Shown in pieces: positions 36,601 to 51,600 of a stretch of 64,000 nucleotides of DNA. This DNA comes from Ficedula albicollis. Its lineage: Eukaryota > Chordata > Aves > Passeriformes > Muscicapidae. The stretch spans positions 4,972,461 through 5,036,460 of the forward strand of contig NC_021692.1 of NCBI RefSeq assembly GCF_000247815.1, written 5' to 3'. The notes under the pieces were generated by a model that was not told where the DNA came from, did not search any database, and saw only the letters and a program-made list of their open reading frames with translations. Made by a program: the position numbers and the translations under genes. Numbering within the stretch: the stretch's first letter is position 1; each line of letters starts with the position of its first letter.

Positions 36601-39600
36601 CAGACTGGGGCACGCTTGGAAGGGAAATCACTGGAAAATGTAACGCTGGTGCCCTAAAGGGCCAGCTAGAGTTTCTTGCCTTATCCTGGGGGCACTTTCC
36701 CCAGCAGAATGCCAATTCCCAAGTGCAGCCCATGGAGCTGGTTTCCCTGGTTTCCTGGCCCAGGGCACGGCCTTGCAGGAGGATGGGAAAGGGAGCTGTT
36801 TGTGCAAACAGAGGGGCTGTCACTGGACCAGCAGCAGCCAGTCCAAGGCACCATTTCACCATTTTAAGGGTTTGCTGATTCCATGCTTGGGAAGTCAGAT
36901 GGATTTAATCAAATTTCAAGCATATCACAATATTTGTTTAGTGACTTGGGGGGCTGGCGGGGGAGCTGGCACTGATAATGGGAAATGGTTTCATATGTCA
37001 CAGTACTCAGAGTTTGTGAAAAGCCCAATGCCAATAATTTAGGCATAGAAAGAGTTCTGCTGCTTTGGATTAACTGCAAGTCACGGGAACCAGCAAACTT
37101 CGCCCCTCCCATTGTCCTGGCATTTTCCTAAAAACCCAAAGTAGATACTGGAAAAATACACTAAAAAAAAGAAAAGTATAAAAAAAAGAAGGTAAATTGC
37201 AGACACCTAACCAGACGAAATTGGTCAAATAAATAACAATATCTCAAATTTCTATATGAGGCTTATAAAGAAACCCACTATAGGTGGGCAGTCAGAATCT
37301 GTTACTAGAAAAGGTATTACATCTTAGAAAAAGCACCAAAGTCACTTCACTGTTCCTAAAAATGTAACCAGCAGTGCCCAAATTTCTTGGACAATTAACA
37401 AGAAGGGTGAGGGATTTGAAGATGAGCTCTTGCAGTCACAGCCAAAAGCTGTATTTCCCACTTTCTCCTTACAATTTTGTGAAGCAGAAAATTCTTATCA
37501 AAATTTCTTTCCTTCTCTCTCGTGCCTGCCAAGTCAGGAGGAATAATGCCATTTTCATTATTAAAAAATTTCCTTTGATGGCCTCTGCTTAGATTTCCCA
37601 TCTTTATGAACCCCAGTTCATGGTACAGGTGCAGCCACACAGTCCCACTGACCACACTCCTGTTCCTGGTGTGAAACAAGCACAGAATGCTGCAGCTTTA
37701 GGAAGTTTCCTCCAGGTTGGCACATTTTGGTTTGCAGTGGGGAATGCCAGGAGTGCCCCAGCCTGGCTGATGCCAGGGAGCAGCAGATCTCACACCCTGC
37801 AGCTCTGTGCTGTGCAGCTCTGCCCTCAGGGCGTGTGTGGAACATCACAGCACAGCACAAATGTTTGCACACACATTTGGGACCAGAATGGGCTGCTGTG
37901 TTTATAAAATATTATCTCCTGAACACCCCAGGGCAGAGAATTCCATCTAGTAATTCCTGGGCTGACAGCAGTGACTTTGCAAGATCTCTGAGGAGGGAAC
38001 AGGTTTAGTGTTATCAGAGAGCAAGTCAGACATCATTCCTGATGTGGTTATCCCTCAGTGGAACACAAAGGCTGATAATGGAAATATTGTTTGTTGATGT
38101 GGGTTTTCCATATTCAATCTCACTTAATGCTCTGGTTTGGATCTTAAAATTTACTTAGTATCATACCACATTCACTAAGAAAACCAAGGAAACAAAAAGC
38201 CCTGAATGAACAACCCCAACATTTATGGACTACTGACAGTGTCACTACTGCAGATGGTTAACTAGGCATGGCAGGGACTAATCTAAACCAGACACGTCTA
38301 CAAAAAAGAAAATAAAAATATTTATGCAGATTTTTTTTTTTCTGTCATTGCCAAAATTAAAAAAAAAAAGACCTTTTGACAGCCGAACAACATAGAGGAG
38401 CTTCTAAGTAAGGACGCTATGCAGAAGCTGAGACAATGATGTGATCTACAGTGGAGAAGGGTGAAGAAAATCTGGTCTTACCAGTAAAGAATATAGGGGA
38501 TTTACTTCGAATTTCCTCCAATTTTTGAACGAACAAGGCATTCATTTCCCTCTGTAGGGTGCCCACTTGCCTTCGAGGGGGTTCAGACCAGTGCTTGGGG
38601 AATTCTGGGCTTCCAAGGCTTTCTAGACTGCTGGAGTTGGAGGATACAGAGCCATTGCTGGCTGCAACCAAGTTGACAGTGCTTCCATACTTGCCACCTG
38701 CTTGGCACTGCCAGCGCTGCCGGGAATGAGCCTTCACTCCGTGACACTTAGAGTCACCACTCGTCTTCCCCGGGGTCACAAAAGACTGAGTGCTCCTTGT
38801 CAGGTCACCTGCAGTTCCAGGGCTGCTGCAAGGCTGCAGATCTGAGTGTGGCCTGGGCTGCCCTCTGACAACCCAGCTCCTGAGCTCTACCCTCTCCTCT
38901 GCACTGCTGCCCTGCCCAGGCTGCAGGGGGTCTCTAGCAACGGGCCTGCCAGGGTGGTCACTCCACGGCCCCTCTGGGTCAGGGCTCTCTTTGGAGCCAA
39001 CCATGCACTTCATGCAGTTGGTGGCCACTCCGATCCTGCCCGAGCTGTTGATGGCACAGCGGGCGAAGACGCTTTGCTTCTCGCCCTGGGGCTCCTGCAG
39101 CAGCCTCACCCTGTGTGCCCTGGGCAAGGGCTCGCTGAAAGGAGCCCCAGGGGGGGCACAGCTCTGCCCTGGCCCTGTGGCACAGCCCTTACCTTTCAAG
39201 CCCTTGCCAGGTGCCTCCCCGCCGGCACCGTCTCGGGGCGCTGGGGTCGGGGAAGCACTTTCTGGCTCTTGCACAAAGCGAGGCTGGGAGGCAGCTTCCA
39301 CTTCCCTCCCCTCTCCAGCCCCTGCAGAGCTGCTGTCCTTTGTGTCAAAAGCGATTTCAGGAAAGCCCTTCTTGTTCTTCTTCTGGCTCTTGGTGGGTGC
39401 GCTGGCCGTGCGTCTCAGGATGTGGCTGCTAAAGGAATGTTTGCGATGGAGCTGCCCAGCAGCATGACTGTCCAGAGAGGCCTGCTTTGGATTTCTGAGA
39501 AACAGCCCTTTTAGACCTAGAGCTTGTTTGGCCTGCAAAAGAAATAAGAAAAGAATCAAAATATAAAAAGTCCCCTATGAAAAATGTAAGGTTCTTCCTC

Positions 39601-42600
39601 TGGGCACAGGAGCTCATGAACAAATGATCGTTCACGTACAGAGGCTCCTGCTGTATTCTAGCACCAGCATGAGAACTAACCCAGAAATAGGACAGGCATT
39701 AAAAATGAAAAAAATCACTAACAACAGCCTTGCAAAATTACACATCTCTTTTTTTTCCTCAGCTATGTTTTTAGATAACATTTTCCAGCCACACTTATCT
39801 CTGTATTGGTCATAATTTTCTTTCTAGCACGTAACTGCTTACAACGTCTATATAAACATTAGAGCTATGGAAAATACAAAAAAAATTACTTCAGTCTACA
39901 AGGATTTCATTCTGAAAGCTGAAGAGTTTCTCAGTTTCACCCAAAGCAAATGTATTTAAAATTCTTGCTGTAAATGCTTTTTCTAGGAAGTGCTGGGAAA
40001 TGAACACTGAGCATAAAATAGAATAATTTTTCAGTGTAAAGGAGATCTGCACTTCAATTGAATTGAGAACTGTCATGAGTAGCAGTTAACTATACACACA
40101 CACAAAAGATCATTGAGTATTTCAATTTCTACCTTGTGATTACGTTTTGGTAATTTTTCCTACCATACAACATTTATCCCAAGGTGTATGTTTTCAGCAC
40201 TGAGGAGACACACTATAAACAAGGGAAGTTAGTCAGTGTCATAATACAGTTCTCCATAGTCTTCAGTAATTATTTAAGCATGAAACACATAAATTCACCA
40301 TCATAAATCTCCCACCACCATACAACTGATTTACATTTCAATGAAACAGAGTTCCAGCATTCCTGCAAACATTCCAGGTGTACTTGCCAACTTTTCAAGC
40401 AGCAGGCTGATGCCTGAGACAGTGCTGGTCTGCTCTGTGCACAGAGATCACTTGAAGCACAGAAAGATATTTCTCTCTTAATCTACTTCCCCCTCCTTTG
40501 TTCTCTTTATTTCCCAGTTAGATCAGACTTCTGAGCAGCTGTAGCATCAAGAATGAATAAACCCAGGGCACATCATGATTGAAGTGCATTTTCAGAAGCC
40601 CAGGACAGAACCTGACCAGCAGCCACGCTTGCTGGCACTCGCTGTCAGTTCCAGTTTTGCCCTCTGATGTCACACGAGGTCACGTTTCTGCAGTGCCAAA
40701 CAATGGCACAGAAGTGTCTCATTTAACTTGCAATAGTCTTTCACCCCCAAATAAATATTTGAGTGCATGCTCGTGCATTTCCAGTTCTGCTGTGCAGGAC
40801 TTACTGGGCGGATATTGGCTGCCCTGTGCACTGAGCCTGGCCTAAGAGCTGCTTTTACCCCGTGTCCTGCCCAAGCTGCCACATGGGACCAAGGCTGACA
40901 CAAGGACCAACAAAAAGTGTTCATAATATTATTTTTTTAATATAATATTTAGTCAATTGACTGAAGTTTAGTTATCACATGCCAATTTCCAGTGTAAGTG
41001 GGGCATTATCAAAAATTATCTTTAGGATAATACGAAGATGGTGGGGTTTGATTTTTCCCATTCACGGCAAATATTAAATACTAGAAAAATCTTCTGTGAG
41101 AGCCAGACTATTGAAGAGTCTGCTTGGGTTACTGGGAGACAAGTTGGCAAGTACATGAATTTATTGCTATAAAAATCAGAAAATATTTGCAAAAATCCAG
41201 AAAAAATTGTCATACAAACAACACAGAAAAACAATATCCACCAAAAAGAAAAGGGAAGCACTGATGGGATGGGTGGCACGCAGTGCAGGGCCCCAGGTGT
41301 CATTCTGGCTTGTTTGGTGCAGCTTTATTAAGCTGGACACTGTTGCTTGAATCAGTGGAGTGATTCAAGAACTCAAAGGCAGATTTGGTTTACTTGGAGG
41401 GGGGGGGAATTTAAAAGAAGGAAAAAAATAAAAGAGCAGTTTTGAGGGAGATCCAGGACATTGTGCTTTCAGCTTGCAGCCCAGCTTTTCCAGGGCTGTT
41501 TCACTCTCCCAAGCAGACTTGAAAAACAGCAACAGCACAAGAGGCTTTCCCACAATTTAGCAAATGATTCACTGTCAATGTTCTTTTCCGTGTGAAAGAA
41601 GGGGTTTGAATCACAGCCCTCAAGAGAAAAGGCAGGAGAGGGAGAGGCTCAGGGAAGGGGGAGAATGGCAGAACTTTTATCCTGGATCTGCTTCACACGG
41701 GGAGGGCTCCTGGCTGTCAATGACCCCACAGGAGCAAATGCCACCGTTCATGTTCCATGAGTTGGAGAGCTCGAAAATGCTAACGAGGAAACGTTGATGC
41801 TAATGAAGCTACCAGCTCAAGGCATGCAGGTGTGTGGTGGTGTCTGCACCTCCCTGGGGCAGGAGGGGTACCTTCAAGGCGTCTAAAAACGCTCTGCTTC
41901 TAAAAGGAGACTTTTTTGACATAGAGAAGCCCACTGAAATCACAAACAGACAGAGTAAAGGCAGAGTAACAGTGAGGGAGGATCTCAGAGATAGGCACAT
42001 CTAGAAAAACCACAAGAAATCCTGCACTACATGAGCAGACCACAGAAGAGACAGAAACAAAGAAAAGCCTTTCCAGGAAACTGAGCAATCTGAAAGAAAC
42101 TCCACACGCAAGTTAAGGTGAAAAAAAATAAATTCTAAGGCTGTTTTAGTAATACCAAGCTACTGAGCAGGTGGAATATCTCCACTTATAAAAAAGTCCC
42201 CAAATGTAAATGTTAACATTAGAATCTCTGGTTTAATAAAGAATGGGTAAAACCAGGCTGATAACTGGGGTGATTTTTCTGCCCATAATTAAGACAGGAG
42301 AAAATAAAGAATTCTTATTTGGACAGCACTCTGTTAACCAAAATTCAAAGCAAAAATTGATTCAGACAGATCAAACCAGAAGGGGATGTGTAATATTTGT
42401 TCCACATTTTCAGTAGTGTTCATTAAAAATTATAAATTAAAGAATAAATAAATGTGTAATATTTGTTCCACATTTTCAGTAGTTTTCATTAAAAATTAGA
42501 AATTAAAAAATAAATTAAAAAAAACAAAACAAAACCAAACCACAACATATACAGGCTATTCTTCCAAATCCTTCTATTTTGTCAGTGCACAGAATCACTT

Positions 42601-45600
42601 CTCAACACCAGCAAACCCAGACTGTAGTGACAGTGTTCTGCAGGGAACACTAAGAAAATCTACATCCCAAAAATACTGCCGAAGTTTAAATGGACAAATT
42701 TCTGCAAACTATCACCAGCCAGTCACTCATGAGGGAGTTAGTAAGAGAAATAATTATGAAAGGCTAGGAAATGAAGGCTAAACATAGAGAATTTTCCAAA
42801 AGAGGTTTGAATATAAAATCCTTCAAACATTCAGAGGATGAACATTGCCCCTTCCTTTAAACACTGCTGGCAAGGGCAGCGGTTTGGAAGCTGATGGAGT
42901 TTAGTAACTAAGCTGTGGTTGAAGTCCAGCAGTTAGAAATGCAGATTTCCCGTTCAGGAATTGCTGGGGTTGCCCTTGGCAGGAGGAGCTGGGCATTCCC
43001 AGCCCGCTGGGTGCTGACACTGCACCTCGCTGCTGCGCTCCTGCAAGGCGCCCTGTGCCTCATCTCCTTGACATCAGCAGCACAGAGCACTGCACCGAGG
43101 GGACGGGGGCTCTCTCCTTTTTATCTGGCCCAGGAAAAGTCTGAAATTAGGGCTTTGCTTTCGTGGAAATTGAGATGTGGCAGCCTGAGAGTTATTTCCT
43201 GCATGCGGAGCAAACACACCCTTAATAACAGGCAAGGAGTGTAAATATGCCCAACTATTACTAGCATTACCTTTCCTCTGCATTTTAAGAGTAGCGGTTT
43301 GGAAGCTGATGGAGTTTAGTAACTAAGCTGTGGTTGAAGTCCAGCAGTTAGAAATGCAGATTTCCCGTTCAGGAATTGCTGGGGTTGCCCTTGGCAGGAG
43401 GAGCTGGGCATTCCCAGCCCGCTGGGTGCTGACACTGCACCTCGCTGCTGCGCTCCTGCAAGGCGCCCTGTGCCTCATCTCCTTGACATCAGCAGCACAG
43501 AGCACTGCACCGAGGGGACGGGGGCTCTCTCCTTTTTATCTGGCCCAGGAAAAGTCTGAAATTAGGGCTTTGCTTTCGTGGAAATTGAGATGTGGCAGCC
43601 TGAGAGTTATTTCCTGCATGCGGAGCAAACACACCCTTAATAACAGGCAAGGAGTGTAAATATGCCCAACTATTACTAGCATTACCTTTCCTCTGCATTT
43701 TAAGAGTTATTATGCAAAAAAAAAAAAAAATCCAAAGCAAATAAGCTTGAAGAATTTAATTAAATTTCAAATAAAAAACATCAGGCAGAGCCTTTATAGC
43801 ATTAGCTTTGGAGGGAACAAGTGCTCAGGGTTAATGTGTGTAACCTTTGGCTCAGCAAGGTGCACTCACAGGACTGGACACAATCAGATTATTTATATAA
43901 ATGTGTGTCCTGCAAACCTTCCCCTATGGCCTCCTCAAAAATACACTGCAAGAATCTCTTTTATAACTTTCCCTATGATTTGCCTTTATCTCCGTGGATA
44001 TTCAGAAAGATCTCAGGCTACCCTGACAAGCACAGAGATCAATTTTGCTCTAAGTGAACGAAAATGTCAGCCTGGACCTTCACCCACGGAGCTTCCCTGG
44101 TGTGATACAAGATCCTGGCAGCTCCTGTGGGGGTGTTGCACAACTCAGAGACACTCACCTTACCACAGATGTCATTTATAGCCACATGCACAAAGATGGA
44201 AGCCTCTTCTATGCCTTCCAGGTACACGTGTCTGTAACCTGAAACAGAGGGAGCAGAGCTGGCACGGGGCTGGGACAGGTCACAGGAGGAGCAGCTGGAG
44301 ATTTTCCTTTTGTGAGCAGTAGAAGAGATCAAGCAGGTTTCTCCCAGCTCCTCCCCACAGTGAGGATCCAGGCTGGAGCATCACCTTGCCACTCTCAGGT
44401 ACCTGAGCACACCACTTGCAAACTTCACCCCCATTTTTTGTCATGATTTCATAAACCACCCGTGTCCTGTTTCATCCAGGGTCTATTATTGCTGCTGTCA
44501 ATCCATGATTTAAACTTGACTACATTCTCTCCTCTGGACTTTCAGTCCATTATTAAGACTGCAAACCTTTCATCCGAGGTCAGTTTACTGAGACTGGATG
44601 TTTTGGTTTTTTATCCTAAACACAAACCTTTTTCTTTACTTTGAAAGGAAAGAAAAATACATACACAAGAAGATTTAATCTGAAAGACTGAACTGAAAAC
44701 AGAAAGAGGAAATTGTCAGAAAATGGCATTTAATAACTTGGATCCCATCATAAGAATAGGTAATTTTCTGTTCTGTGTCAAACTACTATTCATAGTCATA
44801 AAACCAAGAAAACTTGAGAATTTTTTTAAAAACTAGTGTGAAAAAAGAAAGGAAAAAGCATTAAAGGAGCAATGATTCTGTATAGCAGCCTGCCAAGCCC
44901 ACAGTATTTACCCACTCTCCTTAACAATCTTACTCATTTTTGCAAAATCTAGTCCCAAAAGTCTAGAGTTAATTGATTTAGTCTTCATCACTGTATCAGT
45001 CAGCAGCTGACTAAGGCAGAGAACTCAGGACCCAAACTCCAGTCTCTGGTTCTAACCAGAAATTTCTGCAGCAGACACGTTAATTTTCAATTTTCACAGG
45101 AAAAAATCCCAGCCCACTGATTTGGGAAGCCACCTGTCTCTTACCTGGCATCATGCTGCTGAAGGCTATTGTCCTCTGGCCGATGAAATCCCTCCCGATG
45201 GGGTCGTGGTCCCACACGAGGAAGCGGATCAGGGCGATCTCTGGCATGTGCACTGTGAACACCAGGGTCTCCTCCCACATGGGGTTAAAACCTTGCAAAA
45301 GGGGGAGCGCCAGCCTTTAGGGATCTCATTCACAAGAAACAAGGAGTCTGCCTACACAGGGAATGCCTAAGCTGCAGTGCCATTCGGGTTTTCCTGACAG
45401 ATTGAGCGTTGTTCTTGGAAAATCCAGGACTCCCACAAGGAGCAGCACAAGGATTTGTGAGAACAGAGTTGGGTCTAACCTAAATTTGGCCCTGCTTCCA
45501 GCAGCTGCCTTCTGACCACAGCAAGCTCAAAATACCCCTCTCTCACACATAATGAGAGAACAAATGTCTTGTTTCACACCAAGACCTTCAGCATATTTAT

Positions 45601-48600
45601 ACCAACTCAGTCAAACAAGTCAAAATCCAAGCCTAACTAACATTAAAAATGCTGAAATCCAATTTTCAATGCTTTGTCATAATAGGTATCAAATCTTATC
45701 TACTCCTAGTCTTACGAAAAAAAACTTGCCTGAAAGAGGATGTTTCAATCATAAAACCCTAAATCCAAGATAATCTTACCATTATCATCAACTACTCTGG
45801 TTTGTTCTTTGAAGCAATCAACAGGTAAGCCTATAACTTCTACTTCAACAAATGGATCTATGATCTGAAAAAGAAAAAGCAACAAATATTAAAAAGGAAG
45901 AGTGACGAAGATGAAACCCAAGCAAATGGCTTTTACAATATGGGCACTGTAAATGAATGTGTGGGTAATTATTGATCCTGAGCCTTATGGAGTGGATTAT
46001 TAAATTGATAAGATCTCTCTCCCTTTTCTTTTGCTTCTGGAATTACTGTGTTGGCAGTTGGAGGAAAACCATCAAACCACTGCTGTGATGCTAAAAAGTG
46101 AAGAAAACCACCTGAAGAGGTAAGATGTTCATGACCTAATTTATTCATGTTCTGTCTCCTGATAAGTAACTGCAGGATGTGAAATCCTCATCCTCAGCCC
46201 AGCCAGAATGGAAATAAACCTTGTGCAGCACAAATAACAATCACAGCTGTCCCATACCTCTCCTCTGTCTCCCAGCATGGAATCACGTGGTTTGGGAAGT
46301 TGTTGACCACTGATAATTCTTAGAACCAACTGTTTCTTCAATTGACCAGGCAGTGGGTCTTCAGAATTTGGATTAAAGACACCTGTAAGAATGAAGAGTC
46401 CCATAATGTGGAAGAATTGCAGCATGACTTTAATTACAGATACCCTCTGGCTGGTTTGCTTCTGGCATCAGAAATGCATCTTAAAATGAAATGTAACAAG
46501 GCCCACACTCAATCCTGCCATGCAGTCAGTGAGCCAGTGGTTCTGCTGGTTTTCCTTACCTTGACACATGCAGTTGGGTTTGAGGACATAGCCACAGTTC
46601 CCATTGGCACTAAATTTGGCCCGGTTCAGTTGCAGCATTCTCCCCTCTGACTGGTAGTTTAGTGCAACTATTAAAAAAAATAAATCAGATTCAAATTTGA
46701 CTTCTTAGATGCAAACAATCAGATATCTTATGGAAAATAATTCTCTTACATAACATATAGTACAGCTTCAGGGAGAGAAGCTCTCCAAAAGAGCTGAACT
46801 CTGAAGCCCTCTTTCATTTGAGAAATTCATTTATTTCCATTTACCAGACAACTCCTTGCATGTGAAACATATGTTCAAGGTAATCAATCCAGGGACAGTA
46901 ACAAGGAGGATTCAATGGTCAGCAAAGCTGGACAAGCAGAGAGTGTCCTAAGGGGTGATTCCAGCACTCCTATTAAAACATCCCTCCCAAAATAGAACAA
47001 AAAAAAAATAAATAAGCTTCCTTCCTGCTCACCAAGCTGGCAGCCAGCATTCCAGAAGGGCTGGGGGTTGTAGTTGCTGGAGTCCACTCGGTAGGAGGAG
47101 GGGTAGATGCGGGACAGCTGGTGCTGGTTGAAGCGTAGGTACTGTGCTGGCTTCTGCTGCAGGATCTGGTGGGCTTTGGTTTCACTGAAAGATGAAACCT
47201 GCCAGCTGGAAGAGACTGCAGAGGAGATTAGAGGTAATCTCCTTATTCATTATTTATTATCTAGATAAAGCTTTCAAACGTACATAGCATTAGTTCCTTT
47301 TAACTATCAAGCATCATTTCAGCAGATGCCACTCAGAGGGAACTCTGTTTTCCTTAAATGACAGCAGACACTGTGCTTGTTGTGCAGTTATGATTGGGAA
47401 AGTGAAGCTGAATGTCACAGCAGACACTGTGCTTGTTGTGCAGTTATGGTTGGGAAAGTGGAGCTGAATGTAATGATGACTTCAATCCTCATTAAGAAGT
47501 CTTCTTTCAATGAAAAGATATGTAAGAACATAAACATTTCCGTTTCTTTGTGTAGCAATTACTTTCACCAAACTTTTAGTTCAACTTACTTTCAGTTTCA
47601 ACATCGTGGCTGCCAACAGATTTCGTGTATTTCACCAGGTCAGACAGGGCCCTGGACAACTTCATTGTCTTCTTCTGTCTGTTTACCCTAGAAAGACAAA
47701 ACAAATTAACTTCCCACCAATTAAGGGCTAAATGTTATCTTTCATATTTCAAAATAAATCAGGGCAAAGAAATATATGGGACAATAAGAGCTCAAAAATG
47801 CATAAAAAGTCCAAAACTTTGCTGATTAGTCTGAACAGCACCAAGAGATGATTCTGGTGATTTTGTGGCAGACATTGCATCTCCCCACATTCCCACATCT
47901 AGACCAGAAGCAATCCTATTTAGTGGGTGCATTTATGCAGGCATATTTTAGCAACAAAGTTGTCCAATCACTTGTTAACAAACCTGCTGTAATGTACAGA
48001 GCTCCTGGCTAAATTCCCTTGAGAATCCGAATCGTCTTCACCCTCTTCCAGACTTGATGCCTTTTTCAATTTGCTTCCTTTTTTCTGTGCCAGAGGGAAA
48101 TAAAACCATAATATCATAACTGTGTAATCAAAGTTTGAGCATCTGGCTACAATTCTGCTTTGTTATGCCAATGAGTGTGTTACTTAGGGAAAATGGAAAA
48201 TGACAGCTTTCGTAACACTCGGCTCTGCAGCTAAATTTGCACATAGGGAAAACTCAGCCCAGGGTCTGAGCCTTGTATAATGGAAGGCCAGATTCTCAGA
48301 TAAAAGGTGTAAATTAATTTTTGTGGCTCTCAGTTAGATCTTGGACTCTCTCAGACCTCCATGTAAATTGAATCTGTGCTGTTATGCACAGTGACAAGCA
48401 GCTCCCCAGCCTGTCTGTTCAGTGAGCAGCCTCAGAGCGAGGTGCTGCAGATGCTGCAGTTATGAAATTCATCTCCACTGCGTGCAAAAATAAAAAAACC
48501 CTCCAAGAATCCAAGATCTGGTGCAGACCTCACCTTGCCAGGGGCTCACCTTGCGTTTGGAAAAGCTGCCCATGAGTGAGCGGCTGTGCCTTTTGCTGGC

Positions 48601-51600
48601 ACTGAAATCTTCCCCAGATTCCACATCATCCTCAAGTTTACTCTGAAACAGCCAGAGAGAGAACACAGGAGCTCAGACAGAGTGCTCAGACAGTCTCAGG
48701 ATATCAGCACAAACAGGAGGGGGGTTTTAGCACTGGCTGTTCTGGGTAACACCTCTGCTAAAGGGTTTGCCAAGCCTTGGCCTTGCAGTGGCTCTCACAA
48801 AAATTCTGACACGTCATGTAAAGCATTGGGTTTAAAATACATCCAAAACTCACCCCACTGAATGTTTTGGGAAGCTGATTTTTAGCTCTCATCCCTAGTT
48901 TAGTTTTAATCCCTGGTTATTACACCTGCTTATTATTGGCAGATCTCCACTGGTTTTCATTTGTGTGGAACAATCTTCCCAAACTTTTTGTGGCTTATTA
49001 CAAAGTTTAAAATGAAAATGCCTCAACTTCATGGAGTGTAGTCTGTGGGCTGAGTACATTTTTATAAATTAGAGTTAATATAAAATTAAAATATATTGAA
49101 AATGCATAGAACATAGAGAACTGAGGAACAAAAAGAGCCCAACTTTCATAAGCAGTTTTTTATAATGGAAAATCAAATTCTTCCTGTTGAAAAGTCATTT
49201 CAGAGTACATTTCATGCTCCAATTGCTGTGTGAGCAAGATAAATAGTTTGTGTATCTGACAGTGATGTTCACCTGGCACCATCATTACCTGCATGAGTTC
49301 AGCTATGAAGCTGAAGTTAATAATATAAGATATATTTAGTAAACTAATGAAACACAAGTAAAATTCAACATAAATTCACCTTCTTACTATCAGACTTCAG
49401 CCCAGCCTTTCCTGAGGATGGTAGAGTGGAAACTGTAAAATTGTTTGGATCTTCACAGTCACGGATTTTGGATTCTTTTATCAGTGAGTCAAGTTTTTTC
49501 TTCGCTATATTCTCCACTCTTTTCCTGTTAGCAGATGCCTGCAAACAAAACATTAAATCATTAAACAAGGCAGTGATGAAAAAAGCATCACATGAGCCCT
49601 GTGCCATGTCCAGGCTGACCCTGCAGCTGCAATAGGTACAAGATCTGTTGGGAGGAGTGGATGGGAGATGCTTTAGAATCCTCTTTTCAGCACATCAAAG
49701 GCAAAATGCAAGAGAAGTCCTGTTCCCTGCTCTGTGTGCACCATGGCCCTTGTGGGGAAGTGGGGAAATAAAACTAAAAATAAAAATCAAGAGTTTTCTA
49801 TTTCACTCAGGTCTTTTAAGGGGTGACAGATTGTGCTCTCTCAGTAGGCCTCAAGAATTCCCAGTTACATTTATCATGAATCAAGTTCTGATTTTCTGAA
49901 CTCTTCAAAAATTCATTTTGGAAAGCAAACCAGGTGTAGCAAATCTCAGATTTAAAGCATCAGTAAACCTCAGCAAAGTGAACTGTTAATAACAGAGATG
50001 GTGCTGTAAAATACTGAAATGTGATATATTAACATGTAATAACTTCTAAAAAGCAAAGAAATTATTTTTCTCCTTTGCTAGTCTTAGTCACAAAGAATAT
50101 TCTCTTTTAGATAAAAAGGATCAGATCTATAATACAAAATGAGGAAATAGCCTGAGGGAGAGAGGACTGAGAATGCAAACTCTCTCCAAGGCAATCAGGT
50201 TTATGTCATTAAATAGTTTTGCTGTGTTTTGTATTGTTTCTGCAAGGTGCAGTGGAACTTGCCAGAAGATTAAAGTGACAAAAATATGGAACTTTTAAAA
50301 AGGATGAAGAAATAAGGGATTTTCAGGTTGAAGCCAGCAGAGATTTTCCTTACAGTAAAAATCAACCCAGCCCAGCATCCAACAAAGCAAAGGGATGCTC
50401 TGTAAAAATGACCACTTTTTGATGTATGTAGAATATTTTCTTTTCTTTTGCATTTTAGGGCAAGCACACAGTGATGCACTGGAGAATCATGAGATATTAC
50501 TCTTTAAAAATCTAAACTTGAAACATAACCCCTAGAGCAGGTGCTGCTTTCTATGCACTTTTGTCAATCTGCCCCCATGAAGGTTTAGAACCTGAACCAC
50601 TTGTGATGGATCCCAAAGATCAGATCACACCCACAATCCAGAGAACTCCTACAAGGTTTCCTCCCACCGGGATGGGAAGCCTTGCCAGACATTTACACTC
50701 AAAGGGGCACTTCACTTACATCTCCATTCATCAGTTTACAGTCATCATCAATCTCATCAGCACTGTCCTCATCAGAAACTTCTCCTTCCTCTGCATCCTC
50801 GCTGATGTTGGCTGGAAGTTTCTTGCCCTAGAAGATGAATTTATTACACAGGCAGGGGAGCATGCAGCTGTTTCTATGACATATTCCAAAAAAATCCCAA
50901 ATTATTCAGAGCATCTTTCCAGGTTCTGACTGACTGAGAAGACATTTGTTCTGAACCTTAAGTAGCAGTTTCCTAAGGTCTGCTTTTTGTGAAATGATTT
51001 AAGTTAGAGTGCAGTGACAACCAGGCAGAAATCATCCTCACCACGGGCAGGAGGAGGGAAAGGACACATGAAGCAGGGTTTACCTTAACCAGGATCTTCC
51101 CTTTAAGACTTGCTGGTGAAGGGAGCTTTGTGGAGTCATCGTTGTGCACAGAAGACAGATCCAGTTTGTCTCCCAGGATTTCTGTGAGATACTGAGCCAT
51201 CTTCTTCTGCTGCACGATGCTGCAGTGGTTCTCAATCGACAGGATCACAGGGTACCTGCAGAGACAAGCAAGCATCACCTGCAAATTTGGCTTTTACAGC
51301 CTGAAGACTTTTCCCACTAACAACAGAGCAGTGTCATAGAGATAAAGCTGCAGACAAAGCCTCTTCTACAAAGACACAAGTGTTGTTTCTAGTTTTAGCT
51401 TTACTGTTCTCTTTTATTGTTGATTATCCAGGCTGAGGCCAAGGAACAGCAATGCCTGGTTGGTTGAAGATAAGACTTGTGGAACATCTACTCCAGTGTG
51501 GTCAGTGCCATGTAAAACCACACTGAAGATGGATTTCTCTTCAGAGATGGTGCTTTTTTTAGATCAGCACAACAGCCAGACTATAAAGGAGTTTTGCAGG

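Larger units (their letters stand above)
33170..39532 (-). other. PLCH2: PLCH2 long C-terminal tail, two large exons
   Basis: Exon 39532-38482 (350 codons) begins [20 protein letters not shown] and includes [13 protein letters not shown]. Exon 34887-33170 (572 codons with stop) includes [32 protein letters not shown] and KSKSNPNLR. The tail is disordered, Ser/Pro-rich and much less conserved than the core. The last residues, EVFFMLKL, resemble a class II PDZ ligand; that is only an inference. GC content is markedly higher at the 3' end (33180-34100). Confidence 0.85.
39533..44158 (-). other. PLCH2 intron between the C2 domain and the tail
   Basis: This intron of 4.6 kb contains two-copy duplications at 42387-42520 and 42879-43707. 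A 62-nt segment bounded by AG and GT at 41933-41872 was examined and rejected as an exon. Confidence 0.75.

Noticed and set aside
41872..41933. 62-nt cassette on the minus strand with a good acceptor and a GTACCC donor
   Set aside because: It lies between two phase-0 exons but is not a multiple of three and has a stop in the required frame. There is no similarity to known PLCH2 exons.
42908..43659. Duplicate 60- and 109-codon ORFs with a hydrophobic stretch
   Set aside because: They sit in the 415-bp intronic duplication and lack homology, splice context and conservation evidence.
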